NCBI GenBank assembly: GCA_022800665.1
Contig: JAAWQS010000001.1
Location: 42,684-106,683, forward strand
Direction of reading: 5' to 3'
Length of the DNA: 64,000 bases
From: Oscillospiraceae bacterium
Lineage (GTDB): Bacteria; Bacillota; Clostridia; Oscillospirales; Oscillospiraceae
Under the pieces are notes generated by a model, which ran no database searches, was not told the origin of the DNA, and was given only the letters and a program-made list of their open reading frames with translations. Position numbers and translations under genes: made by a program. Every line of letters starts with the position of its first letter. Position 1 is the first letter of the stretch. Below, piece by piece: positions 34,401-42,741 of this stretch.

Positions 34401-34816
34401 AGGAAAAGGAGTCCTGGACCCAGGCGGATTTCTCCGGCAAACGGGTTCTGCTGGTGGAGGACAACGAGCTGAACCGGGAGATTGCCGAGGCGATTCTGGA
34501 GGAAACCGGCTTCGAGGTGGAGTCCGCGCCGGACGGGACGGACGCGGTGGACATGGTGCGCCGTGCGGCAGAACACTATTACGACGCGGTGCTGATGGAT
34601 GTGCAGATGCCGGTAATGGACGGCTACGAGGCCACCCGGACCATCCGCGCCCTGCCCCGCGAGGATGTGAAGGACCTGCCCATCATCGCCATGACCGCCA
34701 ACGCCATGGAGGAGGACAAGGAAGCGGCCCTGAAAAACGGTATGAACGCCCACATTGCCAAGCCCCTGGACATCGACCTGTTTTTGCAGGCGCTGGCGAA
34801 GTATCTGGGGCGGTAG
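31433..34816 (+). CDS. Hybrid sensor histidine kinase with extracellular Cache-like sensor and two receiver domains
   Basis: 1127 residues; GGGGAGG precedes ATG 31433. Order: transmembrane helix (about 8-25), roughly 260-residue extracellular sensor region of dCache type, second helix (about 285-305), PAS-like region (about 320-450), a second PAS-like region (about 460-600), HisKA with NMSHDIRTPMNAII (H626), HATPase (KDNGIGM, GTGLGMAI), then two receivers (IIDWQMPELSG, about 863-985; MDVQMPVMDGYEAT, about 1004-1125). It senses an external ligand and starts a phosphorelay; ligand and output are unknown. No output regulator is adjacent. The downstream neighbour is polyphosphate kinase, not in an overlapping frame. 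Confidence 0.9.
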   Translation: MRTAKWQNILYIFLLLAAIFLLFQWYSATNSRQIEERNLNYAMDSARQAALRLDSELLNGLRRVRNYAYLLSTTMQEPDVGTDLLRQLEDNSDFDALCFTSSEGINLSSDGRINNSLDRIYFTEGMQGESGATVVFESRITGETMIVFYAPLYCEGETYGVLLGLYSAADYLREMLATSYFGEAAGTFLCTPDGHVIASSEGSYDHALPDVLLERGIIDAQTAQGTWEVFRGEADSGGFICAPGSLTDNLCAVTLSDGEYVLVQTFPKSVTQTMIRDANHTGMVLQIILVGLFVLYVVALLFRSRQNRLRLERENREMGYVISGVSTLFSRFILADLEADSYQYLTGTSPEREDFPAQGRYEDFVSYLRSFLVEEDREKFAGMLDRNAVVLELLDSTDFQYEYRVQSGDGVAWEHLNIICLERREGRACKVLLLRQNITGLKEKELRAQAVISQANRKERQYRIAITSAAFCTFEFNLTRDLVEHDVTRVVDGQQISLLERAGLQAPCAASQCFEKWRAGVLEESLEEYDAAVNLERLRQRFEQGEQEVTVDYWSAVAGGEQMCVRQSFIMTRDDGTGDIMVMVVSKDITAQVQKQREQTQALQEALMQAQHANRAKTTFLSNMSHDIRTPMNAIIGFTTIAVSHIDNRQQVQDCLQKVLSSSNHLLSLINDILDMSRIESGKVQIKDQPCNISELTHNLVNIIQPQVKAKRLELFIDTFDVSNEDVIADSLKLSQVFVNLLSNAVKYTPAGGTVNFRITQQTTFHRGYGDYVFLVKDNGIGMSPDFVEHIFEPFEREASATKSGIQGTGLGMAITKNIVEMMGGAISVRSEKGRGSEFRVELSLRLQDVEKNAAQIKELEGLRTLVVDDDCDSCESVTRMLQQIGMRAEWTTSGKEAVYRAKSAYNGGDSYHTYIIDWQMPELSGIETTRRIRAAIGRDAPIIILTAYDWTDIEEEAREAGVTAFCAKPLFMSDLKSALLAANNLMEKEEKESWTQADFSGKRVLLVEDNELNREIAEAILEETGFEVESAPDGTDAVDMVRRAAEHYYDAVLMDVQMPVMDGYEATRTIRALPREDVKDLPIIAMTANAMEEDKEAALKNGMNAHIAKPLDIDLFLQALAKYLGR

Positions 34817-34875
34817 CGGACGCATTTTACGCAGTTTACAGATTCGAGATATTGTATCAACGGGAGGAATCAACA

Positions 34876-37026
34876 ATGCCGGAACGTGAAAAGGAGCAAT
34901 ATTCCTACACGCAGAACCGGGAGCTGAGCTGGCTCCGGTTCAACCGGAGAGTCCTGGAGGAAGCGGGGGACGAGTCGGTGCCGCTGCTGGAGCGGCTGAA
35001 ATTCATCTCCATCTTCACCAGCAATCTGGACGAATTCTTTATGGTCCGGGTGGGCAATCTCTTTGACCTGAGCCTTATGTCCCCGGACGACATTGACAAC
35101 AAGACCGGCGAGACGCCAATGGAGCAGCTGGAGGAGGTCTACAGCGTAGTTCCGGGCCTGATCGAGATCAAAAACCGCCTCTATACCGACGTGGCCGCGC
35201 TGCTGCGCCAGGAGGGTGTGTGCGATCTGGCCCACGAGGAGCTGACGCCGGAGGAAAAGCGGTATGTAAGCACCTACTATAAGGCGCGGATTCTGCCGGT
35301 GCTGTCCCCTCAGATCGTAGACACCCACCACCCCTTCCCCCATCTGGCCAACAAGGCGCTCTATGTGGCCGCGCTGCTGCGCAGCAAGAAGGGCAGCGCC
35401 TCCCTGGGCCTGGTGCCGGTCCCCCCCAGCCTGCCCCCCTTCCTGAACATGCCCAACGAGCCGGGCCGGTTCATCCGCATGGAGACCATCGTGCAGCAGC
35501 AGGCGCCCGCCCTCTTCGGCGGCTACCGTCTGGAGGACTCCTGCATCCTCTGCGCCACCCGGAACGCGGACTTGAGCTTTGACAGCGAGCTGCTGGAGGA
35601 CTCCGGGGAGGACCTGCGCAGTCAGATGAGCAAGCTGCTGAAGAAGCGGGCCAGCCTGTCCGTGGTCCGGCTGGAGCTGGACCGGAAAGCGGGGGGCGAG
35701 TTTATGAAGCTGCTGAAAAACCGCATCCGGGTGGAGAACCGCCAGATTTACGTGGACCAGGCGCCCCTGGATATGAAGTATGCGTACGATCTGGTCAAGA
35801 GCCTGCCGGCGGAGAAAGCGGCGGCGCTGTCCTTCCCGCCCTACGCCCCCCGCTGGCCGGAGGACCTGGACAGAAAAACCAGTATGATCGAGCAGATCCG
35901 CCGCAGGGACCGCCTCCTCTTCTTCCCCTTCGACAGCGTGGACCCCTTCCTCCGTATGCTCAGCGAGGCGGCGGAGCGGCCCGACGTCATCTCCATCCGC
36001 ATCACCATCTACCGCCTGGCCACCTCCTCCAAGATTGCCCACATTCTCTGCAAGGCGGCGGAAAACGGCAAGGAGGTAACGGTTCTGATGGAGCTGCGGG
36101 CCAGGTTTGACGAGGCCAACAACATCTCCTGGTCCCGTCTGCTGGAGGACTCCGGCTGTCAGGTCCTCTACGGCGTGGAGGACTACAAGTGCCACAGCAA
36201 AATCTGTCTCATCACCATGCGCCGGGGGGATAAGCTCAGCTATATCACCCAGATCGGCACCGGCAACTACAACGAGCGCACCAACGCCATGTATACCGAC
36301 CTGAGCCTGATGACGGCCAACGAGAACATTGGTCTGGACGGGACAGTCTTCTTCCAGAACATGCTGGTGGGCAATCTGGACGGCGCGTACGAGCATCTGT
36401 ACGTGGCTCCGGTGGGCCTGAAAAACAAGCTGCTGGAGATGATCCGCGGCGAGATTGCCAAGGGCCAGGAGGGCTATATCTGCATCAAGGCAAACGCCAT
36501 CACGGAGCGGGAGGTCATGGACCAGCTCTCGGAGGCGTCCCAGGCCGGGGTGCAGATTCAGCTGATTCTGCGGGGCATCTGCTGCCTGCGCCCAGGTATA
36601 GCGGCCCGCACGGAAAATGTGCATGTAACCAGCATTGTGGGCCGCTATCTGGAGCACGCCCGCATCTACTGCTTTGGCCGCGGCCGGAACGCCCAGCTGT
36701 TTATTGCGTCTGCGGACATGATGACCCGGAACCTGAACCGCCGGGTGGAAATCATGTGTCCCATATACGACGGGGAGGTGCGGGAACAGCTGCTGTGGAT
36801 TCTCCACACCCAGCTGGGGGACAACGTGAAGGCCAGCTCTCTCCTGCCGGACGGCTCCTACTGCCGGAAGGTCAACACCCTGGCCCCCTGCAGCAGCCAG
36901 GAGGTCTTTATGGAGAAGACCATACACAAGCCGTACCCGAAGGAACCGGAGCGGCCCAGGAAGGGACTGCACCGTCTGTTCGGCGGCTGGAAGACCCGGC
37001 CCAGCAAGCAGAAGCCCAAATCTTAA
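34876..37026 (+). CDS. ppk1: Polyphosphate kinase 1
   Basis: 716 residues from ATG 34876 (GGGAGG upstream). PPK1 marks: NRELSWLRFNRRVLEEA at the N terminus and RARFDEANNISWSRLLEDSG. The autophosphorylated histidine lies in KCHSKICLI (H440, where the E. coli enzyme has H435). It reversibly makes polyphosphate from ATP. It follows the sensor kinase by 59 bases and is convergent with a cell-surface gene and a Na/Pi symporter, giving a phosphate-themed neighbourhood. A strong hairpin ends it at 37038. Confidence 0.94.
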   Translation: MPEREKEQYSYTQNRELSWLRFNRRVLEEAGDESVPLLERLKFISIFTSNLDEFFMVRVGNLFDLSLMSPDDIDNKTGETPMEQLEEVYSVVPGLIEIKNRLYTDVAALLRQEGVCDLAHEELTPEEKRYVSTYYKARILPVLSPQIVDTHHPFPHLANKALYVAALLRSKKGSASLGLVPVPPSLPPFLNMPNEPGRFIRMETIVQQQAPALFGGYRLEDSCILCATRNADLSFDSELLEDSGEDLRSQMSKLLKKRASLSVVRLELDRKAGGEFMKLLKNRIRVENRQIYVDQAPLDMKYAYDLVKSLPAEKAAALSFPPYAPRWPEDLDRKTSMIEQIRRRDRLLFFPFDSVDPFLRMLSEAAERPDVISIRITIYRLATSSKIAHILCKAAENGKEVTVLMELRARFDEANNISWSRLLEDSGCQVLYGVEDYKCHSKICLITMRRGDKLSYITQIGTGNYNERTNAMYTDLSLMTANENIGLDGTVFFQNMLVGNLDGAYEHLYVAPVGLKNKLLEMIRGEIAKGQEGYICIKANAITEREVMDQLSEASQAGVQIQLILRGICCLRPGIAARTENVHVTSIVGRYLEHARIYCFGRGRNAQLFIASADMMTRNLNRRVEIMCPIYDGEVREQLLWILHTQLGDNVKASSLLPDGSYCRKVNTLAPCSSQEVFMEKTIHKPYPKEPERPRKGLHRLFGGWKTRPSKQKPKS

Positions 37027-37037
37027 AGCAACAAGAG

Positions 37038-37074
37038 AACGCCGCCCCGTGTCAAAAGGCACAGGGCGGCGTTT
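37038..37074. terminator. Terminator between ppk1 and convergent gene
   Basis: AACGCCGCCC (37038-37047) pairs with GGGCGGCGTT (37064-37073); an inner GTG/CAC pairing closes the loop. It serves both converging genes. Confidence 0.7.
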
Positions 37075-37120
37075 GCGTCATACGTTATGGGCTTTTTATA
37101 AGGAAACCGGAGGGGGACGG

Positions 37121-38185
37121 TCAATCGTCCTTGTCCATATCCATATCCAGAATGACCCCGTCGGCGGCGTTGATCTCAAAATCGTACTCCATGCCGTTGT
37201 ACTTGATCTCAATCTCATAGATCAGGCGTCCGTCGTCCCGGTCCAGGGTGAGCTTGGTCATGTTCTTGGCAGTGGCCCCAGGGACCTGGGCCAGAGCAAT
37301 CTCCCGCGCCTTGTCCTGGGAGATGGTCCCGGTGACGGAAGGATCGGGGGGCGTGAAGGAGTCCGCGTCGTAGTCAAACTCCAGAATCAGGCCGGTAGCG
37401 GCGTCGATTTCATAGTCATACTCCTTGTAGTCGCTGGTATAGAACTCGATGTCATATACCTGCCGTCCGTCCTCCCGCTCCAGCTTCTGTTTGACGAATG
37501 TGACTTGATCCGCCGTCAGCTTCGCGTGCTTCAGGGCCACGGCCTTTGCCTCCTCCAGCGTAATGAGGCCGGTTCCGCCGGGCTTGCTGGTCCCGCCGGA
37601 GAAGCTGTCCGCGTCTGTCACCAGATCGCCGCCGCCGTTGGGGGTAGTCAGGGTCACGGTCTGGGTCGCGCCGTCCCAGGCCACGGTCTTGCCCATCAGT
37701 CCGCCCACCGCGCGCAGGGGCAGATAAGTGGAGCCGTTATACAGCATGGGATAGACCCGCTTCCCGGCGGCGTCCTTGAATACCTGGGTGGTCCCGTCCA
37801 CCACAATGATAAAATCGGTGCGGATGTCCACGGAGATATTTTTCACCTTCGCGGCGGCGTCCGGCGTACCGGCGGTGGCGGGGGTGGTGCGGGTACCGGA
37901 GAGTGTCACGGTCTTTTTCGTCTGGTTCCAGTCCACATTCTTCCCCATGACCTCGCCGATGGCCCGCACCGGCAGGTAGGTGGTGCCGCCGCAGAGGATG
38001 GGGTGGACCTCCTGGCCCTGGGCGTTGTAGAACGTCTGCTCCGCGCCGTCAATGATGATGGTCATATCAGGCCGGAGCTGTGCGGCTGTTGCCGCAGCGG
38101 CGTTCAGGGTCAGTACGCCCAGCAGGGCGGCGCAGAGGATGAGGGGCAGCCAGAGGCGTCTGGCCGCTGTGATTTTGTTCCGCAT
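37121..38185 (-). CDS. Copper-amine-oxidase N-terminal-like and PepSY-like domain protein
   Basis: 354 residues. Signal peptide (about 1-36), then two stalk-like copper-amine-oxidase-N repeats: IIDGAEQTFYNAQGQEVHP..YLPVRAIGEVMG (about 40-95) and VVDGTTQVFKDAAGKRVYP..YLPLRAVGGLMG (about 125-185). Two PepSY-like repeats follow, with EAKAVALKHAKL..YDIEFYTSDY and KAREIALAQVPG..YEIEIKYNG (about 210-350). Exported; probable wall-associated or protease-inhibitor-like function, not known. It has its own promoter at 38221-38250 and lies 73 bases downstream of the phosphate symporter gene. Confidence 0.8.
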   Translation of the reverse strand: MRNKITAARRLWLPLILCAALLGVLTLNAAAATAAQLRPDMTIIIDGAEQTFYNAQGQEVHPILCGGTTYLPVRAIGEVMGKNVDWNQTKKTVTLSGTRTTPATAGTPDAAAKVKNISVDIRTDFIIVVDGTTQVFKDAAGKRVYPMLYNGSTYLPLRAVGGLMGKTVAWDGATQTVTLTTPNGGGDLVTDADSFSGGTSKPGGTGLITLEEAKAVALKHAKLTADQVTFVKQKLEREDGRQVYDIEFYTSDYKEYDYEIDAATGLILEFDYDADSFTPPDPSVTGTISQDKAREIALAQVPGATAKNMTKLTLDRDDGRLIYEIEIKYNGMEYDFEINAADGVILDMDMDKDD

Positions 38186-38220
38186 AGCGTTGATCTCCTT
38201 TGCTCAGATTTGACAAGAGC

Positions 38221-38250
38221 ATTATACCAAAAACAGAGGGGAAAACGCAA
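38221..38250 (-). promoter_or_regulatory. Promoter of the copper-amine-oxidase-N-like gene
   Basis: Minus strand: TTGCGT (38245-38250), 18 bases, TATAAT (38221-38226). Confidence 0.65.
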
Positions 38251-38258
38251 GTGGAAAT

Positions 38259-39884
38259 TTAATATTCCTCCACGGTGTGGGCAATATATGTCAAATGGTC
38301 GCCCAGACGCTCCAGGTTGGACACCAGGTTGATGAACACGCCGCTGGATTCCGCCCGGCACTCCCCCTGGTTCAGACGCTGGATGTGGCTGTCAATGAGC
38401 TTTTTCCGCATCCGGTCCACGCCGTCCTCCACCCGGTCGATCTGGGGCAGCAGGCTGGGCTTCCGCTCCAGAACGGCCTGCTTGGTGAGGCTGTACAGCT
38501 CGTCCACCTGCGCCACCATCTTGTTCAGCTCCTCCTGGACCACGCTGGAGAACTCCAGGTTGTTGTCAATGGCCTTTTGGGTGTACTTGGTAAAGTTGTC
38601 GGCGATTTCGGCAATACGCATGATGTCTCCCAGGTTGTTGTGGAGATTGGAGATGGGCCGCTCATCCGCCAGCTTACTCCGGGCCGACAGGCGGATGATG
38701 TAGTTGACCATCGTATGACAGATGCCGTTGGCCTGGTCAATGAGCTGGTGGGTGGGCTCGATGAGGTTTTTATCCTTCTCTGAGAAGGACAGGTAGGCGG
38801 TGCGGAAAGCGTCCATGGCAGTATCCGACAGGCGGACCATCTCCTTTTCCAGCTGGGAGATGGCCAGGGAGGCGGAAGACAGCATACGTTCGTCCAGATA
38901 CGTGACCGCTGCAGGGGCCGTTTTCTCACGGATGAGCCGTTCCGCCGTCTTCACGAACCAGCCGCACAGGGGCAGGAAGATCACAGTGCAGGCGACGTTG
39001 AAGAAGGTGTGGAACATAGCGATCTGGGTCGCCGCGGCGGGGAACCACTGGCGGAAGGTATCCTCCATGAACCCCGGCCAGCACAGCAGGACGGCAAAGA
39101 AGATGGCGGAGCCCAGGGTATTGAACATCAGGTGGATGAGTCCGGCCCGCTTGGCGTTGGCCCCGGCTGTCATGGAGGACATGAGGGCGGTGACGCAGGA
39201 GCCGATGTTTGTGCCCAAGATGATATACAGCACCTCGTTGCCGCCGGAGCCGATGGTCAGTCCGGCCACGGACATGGCGATAATCACGGAGGTGGTGGCG
39301 GAGCTGGACTGCACCAGCGCGGTGAGCAGAATGCCGATCAGGAACAGCAGGAAGGGGTTGTCCACCGTCTCGAAGATGCTCTGGATGGCGTCCCGGTTCA
39401 TCTTCATAGCGTCGGACATGAGGGACAGGCCGATGAAGACGAGGCCCAGGCCGGACAGGATGAGGCCGGTTTTTTTCATTCCGTCCCTTTTGCAGACCAT
39501 GGACATCATGATGCCGGCAAAGACGAGGACCTGGATATAGGTGGTGATGGGGAAGGCGCTGAGGGCGGCGATCTGGGCGGTGACGGTGGTACCGATATTC
39601 GCGCCCATAATCATAGCCGCCGCCTGGTGCAGATTCATGATGCCCACGTTGACAAAGCCCACAATGAGCACGGTGGTGACGCCGGAGCTTTGGATAATGG
39701 CCGTAGCCGCCGCGCCGATGCCCATGTTGACCAGCCGTTTGTCGGCGGTCCGGCCAAACAGCTCCTTGATTTTCCCGGTAGCCAGCTGCTCGATATTGGA
39801 GGTCAGCAGGTGGACTCCCACCAGGAATACCCCCGTTCCGGCCAGCAGCCGGACGATGAACAGCGACAGTTGTGCAATCGTCAT
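38259..39884 (-). CDS. Na/Pi cotransporter family protein with PhoU-like tail
   Basis: 541 residues from ATG 39884 (AAAGGAG upstream; the longer reading to 39944 lacks one). About 9 transmembrane segments with the duplicated motif GAAATAIIQSSGVTT and ALVQSSSATTSV of sodium-dependent phosphate (NptA/YjbB) symporters. Residues about 340-540 form a PhoU-like helical domain. Probable sodium-coupled phosphate import or export. It converges toward ppk1, which would draw on phosphate supply (inference). Own promoter at 39959-39987. Confidence 0.9.
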   Translation of the reverse strand: MTIAQLSLFIVRLLAGTGVFLVGVHLLTSNIEQLATGKIKELFGRTADKRLVNMGIGAAATAIIQSSGVTTVLIVGFVNVGIMNLHQAAAMIMGANIGTTVTAQIAALSAFPITTYIQVLVFAGIMMSMVCKRDGMKKTGLILSGLGLVFIGLSLMSDAMKMNRDAIQSIFETVDNPFLLFLIGILLTALVQSSSATTSVIIAMSVAGLTIGSGGNEVLYIILGTNIGSCVTALMSSMTAGANAKRAGLIHLMFNTLGSAIFFAVLLCWPGFMEDTFRQWFPAAATQIAMFHTFFNVACTVIFLPLCGWFVKTAERLIREKTAPAAVTYLDERMLSSASLAISQLEKEMVRLSDTAMDAFRTAYLSFSEKDKNLIEPTHQLIDQANGICHTMVNYIIRLSARSKLADERPISNLHNNLGDIMRIAEIADNFTKYTQKAIDNNLEFSSVVQEELNKMVAQVDELYSLTKQAVLERKPSLLPQIDRVEDGVDRMRKKLIDSHIQRLNQGECRAESSGVFINLVSNLERLGDHLTYIAHTVEEY

Positions 39885-39958
39885 CTGATTTCTCCTTTTC
39901 TTATTTTTCCGGATGGAATGGTGAAGATGGCGTTGTGAGCGCACAGGCTCATTTGCAG

Positions 39959-39987
39959 TATATACCTTATTTGGAAGCTGTTGTCAA
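39959..39987 (-). promoter_or_regulatory. Promoter of the Na/Pi symporter gene
   Basis: Minus strand: TTGACA (39982-39987), 17 bases, TATATA (39959-39964). Confidence 0.7.
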
Positions 39988-40053
39988 TCTGCTTTTTTCA
40001 CAAATTTGATTAGTCCCCCTTCCCTTCGCTCCCAGGGGCGTCAACCGTGCGTT

Positions 40054-40671
40054 TCAGCGCATAAAACGGACCTTTTCGTAAGTCTCCGCCCGATAGCGGA
40101 AGGTGGACAGCGGCATCCCGCACTCCTTTGCCGCCGCCGTACCGGTAATCGTCCCGGCCTTCCACCGCTGGTAGGCGCTGTGATAGTTCTCCGGCAGCGG
40201 TCTGGGCGGTCTGCCGAAGCGGACGCCGCGGGCCTTTGCCGCCGCGATTCCCTCCGCCTGCCGCTGGCGGATGGAGGCGCGCTCGTTCTCCGCCACGAAG
40301 GACAGCACCTGCAGAACAATATCGCTGAGAAAGGTCCCCATCAGGTCCTTGCCCCTGCGGGTATCCAGCAGCGGCATGTCCAGTACCACAATGTCAATAC
40401 GTTTTTCCTTGGTCAGCATCCGCCACTGCTCCAGGATCTCGCCGTAATTGCGCCCCAGCCGGTCGATGCTCTTGATGTAGAGCAGATCGTCCGGCTTCAG
40501 CTTTTTGACCAGCCTTTGATATTGGGGCCGCCGGAAGTCCTTGCCGGACTGCTTGTCCAAAAAGACGTTTTCCTCCGGGATGGACAGCTCCTGCATGGCG
40601 ATGGCCTGCCGGCCCTCGTTCTGCTCGCGGGTGCTGACCCGGATGTAGCCGTATGTATTGTTTGAAATCAC
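40054..40671 (-). CDS. Small serine recombinase (resolvase/invertase family)
   Basis: 205 residues from GTG 40671, with AAAGGAGG 7 bases upstream; the longer reading to 40707 would cover that site. The N-terminal catalytic domain has YIRVSTREQN (catalytic Ser), KSIDRLGRNYGEI and ENERASIRQRQAEGI. A short C-terminal helix-turn-helix follows (TAAAKECGMPLSTFRYRA). This size and layout match resolvases/invertases, not large serine integrases. It could resolve plasmids or transposons or invert a DNA segment; no crossover site was identified. It lies just downstream of the leader unit at 40723-40969. Confidence 0.88.
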   Translation of the reverse strand: MISNNTYGYIRVSTREQNEGRQAIAMQELSIPEENVFLDKQSGKDFRRPQYQRLVKKLKPDDLLYIKSIDRLGRNYGEILEQWRMLTKEKRIDIVVLDMPLLDTRRGKDLMGTFLSDIVLQVLSFVAENERASIRQRQAEGIAAAKARGVRFGRPPRPLPENYHSAYQRWKAGTITGTAAAKECGMPLSTFRYRAETYEKVRFMR

Positions 40672-40722
40672 TACCAAGCCTCCTTTGCTTTGATTACGCT
40701 GGTTCAACCGATGGGGCAGAAT

Positions 40723-40935
40723 AAAAAAACCGCCCTGTGGGTACAGAGCGGAAATAAACTGCTGATATCTTTTCTTGGAAGGAAAAGTATCAAAAAGAAC
40801 TTTAATGCGCTCTCAAATCCGCAGCAAATCCTGGATTTTTGCCCGGTAACGATCGTGCGCTTTTTATCAGGAAACCGTATGAATATTATTCTGCTCAGAT
40901 ACTGAATTGCCGCCTCAGATTCCGGAATTGCTGTT
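40723..40935 (-). ncRNA. Candidate structured leader or stand-alone RNA before the recombinase
   Basis: From the promoter at 40942-40969 a transcript of about 210 nt would end at CCGC..GCGG (40730-40751) plus seven T's (40723-40729). Inside it, GCAAAAATCC/GGATTTGC, TGATA..TATCA with TTTTC/GAAAA, and AATTCCGGAATT can pair. The only reading frame is a low-quality 123-codon ORF spanning promoter and terminator. It does not match tRNA, TPP, T-box or c-di-GMP patterns that I can recall. It could be a 6S- or raiA-like RNA or an attenuating leader. Confidence 0.4.
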
Positions 40936-40941
40936 TTTTCC

Positions 40942-40969
40942 ATTATACCACAGATTTCCAATGACGCAA
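40942..40969 (-). promoter_or_regulatory. Minus-strand promoter for the leader unit
   Basis: TTGCGT (40964-40969), 16 bases, perfect TATAAT (40942-40947). Confidence 0.65.
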
Positions 40970-40988
40970 GTGCGGTTTGCAGCGGGGG

Positions 40989-41017
40989 TTGAAAGCCGCC
41001 TGCAATGGTGGTATATT
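40989..41017 (+). promoter_or_regulatory. Promoter of the DUF1349-like gene
   Basis: TTGAAA (40989-40994), 17 bases, TATATT (41012-41017), back-to-back with the leader promoter. Confidence 0.6.
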
Positions 41018-41062
41018 TTTCTCGTATCAATTGGACAAATCGAAAGGACGGAGGCCGATACA

Positions 41063-41662
41063 ATGGATATGACAAAATTCAAGTGGACGCGGGAGCCGGC
41101 GCAGTATTATATTGACAGCACGAAAGTGGAGATTGTCACAGCGCCACACACCGACCTGTGGCAGAGAACCTATTACCATTTTCAGAATGACAACGCGCCG
41201 GCGTTTCAAATGGAAACGGATGAGAAGTATTTCAGTTTTGTTGTGAAAACCGATTTTTCCGAGAGCCGCCACCGGTTCGACCAATGCGGGATTGTTATGT
41301 ATCTGGACAGTGAAAACTGGCTGAAATGCTCCATTGAATATGAAAACAAAGATTTTCAGCATTTAGGCAGCGTCGTGACGAACGGCGGATATTCTGACTG
41401 GGCTACTACAGTCATTTCTGCCGGGATCAAAGCCATGTGGTACCGCTTCAGCCGCCGTGAAGATGATTATTGTATGGAATGCTCTGAAGACGGGGTCCAC
41501 TTCAGTCAAATGCGCATCTGCCATATGGAGCGGGGCGGCGGCAAAATCAAGTTTGGCATCTATGCCTGCTCGCCGGAGGATTCTTCCTTCAAAGCTGTTT
41601 TTACGAACATGGAGTTGACTGCATGTCAATGGAAAACCCATGACGGACAGCAGCCGGATTAA
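41063..41662 (+). CDS. DUF1349 / concanavalin-like beta-sandwich protein
   Basis: 199 residues from ATG 41063 (GGACGGAGG 8 bases upstream). The pattern FKWTREP, FSFVVKTDF, DQCGIVMYLDSENWLKCSIEYE, FSRREDDYCMECSEDG and KIKFGIYACSPED matches DUF1349 (YesU-like beta-sandwich) proteins, which are related to carbohydrate-binding folds. No signal peptide is seen, so it is cytosolic; no catalytic role is established. GC is lower than in neighbouring genes. It follows its own promoter and ends at a strong bidirectional hairpin. Confidence 0.82.
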   Translation: MDMTKFKWTREPAQYYIDSTKVEIVTAPHTDLWQRTYYHFQNDNAPAFQMETDEKYFSFVVKTDFSESRHRFDQCGIVMYLDSENWLKCSIEYENKDFQHLGSVVTNGGYSDWATTVISAGIKAMWYRFSRREDDYCMECSEDGVHFSQMRICHMERGGGKIKFGIYACSPEDSSFKAVFTNMELTACQWKTHDGQQPD

Positions 41663-41713
41663 AGACGGCCTTTCAGTTGATTGAGGGGCGTTCATCGCTT
41701 TGGCCCCTCTGCA

Positions 41714-41755
41714 AACAGTATCCGCCCCCGGCCAGCCGGAGGCGGATACTGTTCT
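41714..41755. terminator. Bidirectional terminator between DUF1349 and PfkB genes
   Basis: AACAGTATCCGCC (41714-41726) pairs perfectly with GGCGGATACTGTT (41741-41753) around 14 bases; both converging genes end here. Confidence 0.8.
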
Positions 41756-41786
41756 GCAATTTATACGCGGCGTGCGGGGCGCATTC

Positions 41787-42674
41787 CTAAAACGCCGCCT
41801 GCAATACTTCCTCCCGCGTGGGGATTGACGCGGACGCGCCCTCTCTGGAAACGGCAATGGCCGCCGCTTTGGCGGCTATGGCCAGCCGCTCCTGCGCAGG
41901 CGCACCGCTCACGGCGGCGGCAAGAAAATATCCTGTAAACGTATCGCCTGCCGCAGTGGTGTCCACCGCTTTCACGGGGTAAACCGGCTGACGGTACTGC
42001 CGTCCCTGCCGGTCCTGATAAATGGAGCCGTCCCCGCCCAGGGTGAGCGCCGTCTCCGCCTGGGGGTACATCTGGCGGATGCGGGAGAGAATAACGTCCG
42101 GTTCCCGCTCTCCGGTCAGCTGCTGTCCCTCGATCTCATTGAGCAGGAAGAGGGAAACTTTATGCAGGTCGCAGGCGTCCAAATTCCCGTCGTAGGGCGA
42201 CGGATTCAAAACAATGGTCATCTGTTTTTCATAGGCCCGGTCAATAATCACGTCCAGATAGCTGATTTCATTTTGCAGGAGGAGCACGTCCCCGGCCTCA
42301 AAGAAGTCCAGGACCCCGTCTGCAAACGCCTGTGAGACGGCCCGGTTTGCACCGCCGTACAGCAGGATGCAGTTCTGGCCGGACCGGTCCACCTGAATAA
42401 TGGTGTGTCCGGATTTTTCCTCCACCATACGGATAAAGCGGGTGTCCACGCCGCTCTCCCGGCAGGCGTCCAGGAGGACGCCGCCCTCCGGTCCGATCAT
42501 ACCGGCATGAAACACCGGCGCGCCGGCCCGTGCCAGCGCAATGGACTGGTTCAGTCCCTTTCCGCCGCAGAATACGTTCATGCCGGAGGACGCCAGCGTC
42601 TCTCCCGCCGCCACCATGTGGTCCACCGTGTAGACATAGTCAATATTCAGGGAACCAAAGTTCAGCACCTTCAT
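41787..42674 (-). CDS. PfkB-family sugar kinase (ribokinase-like)
   Basis: 295 residues from ATG 42674 (AAAGGAG upstream). Marks: FCGGKGLNQSIALARAG at the sugar site and DTTAAGDTFTGYFLAA at the ATP/anion hole. It phosphorylates a sugar or sugar acid (2-keto-3-deoxygluconate and ribose kinases share this fold). In this cluster with a DHDPS-like aldolase and a TRAP transporter, a keto-deoxy sugar acid is plausible, though KDG kinases usually differ in detail, so the substrate is open. Confidence 0.87.
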   Translation of the reverse strand: MKVLNFGSLNIDYVYTVDHMVAAGETLASSGMNVFCGGKGLNQSIALARAGAPVFHAGMIGPEGGVLLDACRESGVDTRFIRMVEEKSGHTIIQVDRSGQNCILLYGGANRAVSQAFADGVLDFFEAGDVLLLQNEISYLDVIIDRAYEKQMTIVLNPSPYDGNLDACDLHKVSLFLLNEIEGQQLTGEREPDVILSRIRQMYPQAETALTLGGDGSIYQDRQGRQYRQPVYPVKAVDTTAAGDTFTGYFLAAAVSGAPAQERLAIAAKAAAIAVSREGASASIPTREEVLQAAF

Positions 42675-42741
42675 AACTGCTGCTCCTTTCGTCAAAAAAT
42701 GGAGGCCGCGCCGCGTAACAGACGGCGCAGCCTCAAAAAGC

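Noticed and set aside
31478..34876. 1132-codon minus-strand frame opposite the hybrid sensor kinase
   Set aside because: Composition is that of a GC-rich shadow frame; no motifs, and the plus-strand gene is complete.
40054..40671. Large serine integrase with an attachment site
   Set aside because: The protein is only about 205 residues and has the resolvase/invertase layout; no att-type repeats were seen around it.
40690..41075. Reading frames on both strands across the recombinase leader
   Set aside because: They span a promoter, a terminator and AT-rich sequence with poor codon quality and no ribosome site.
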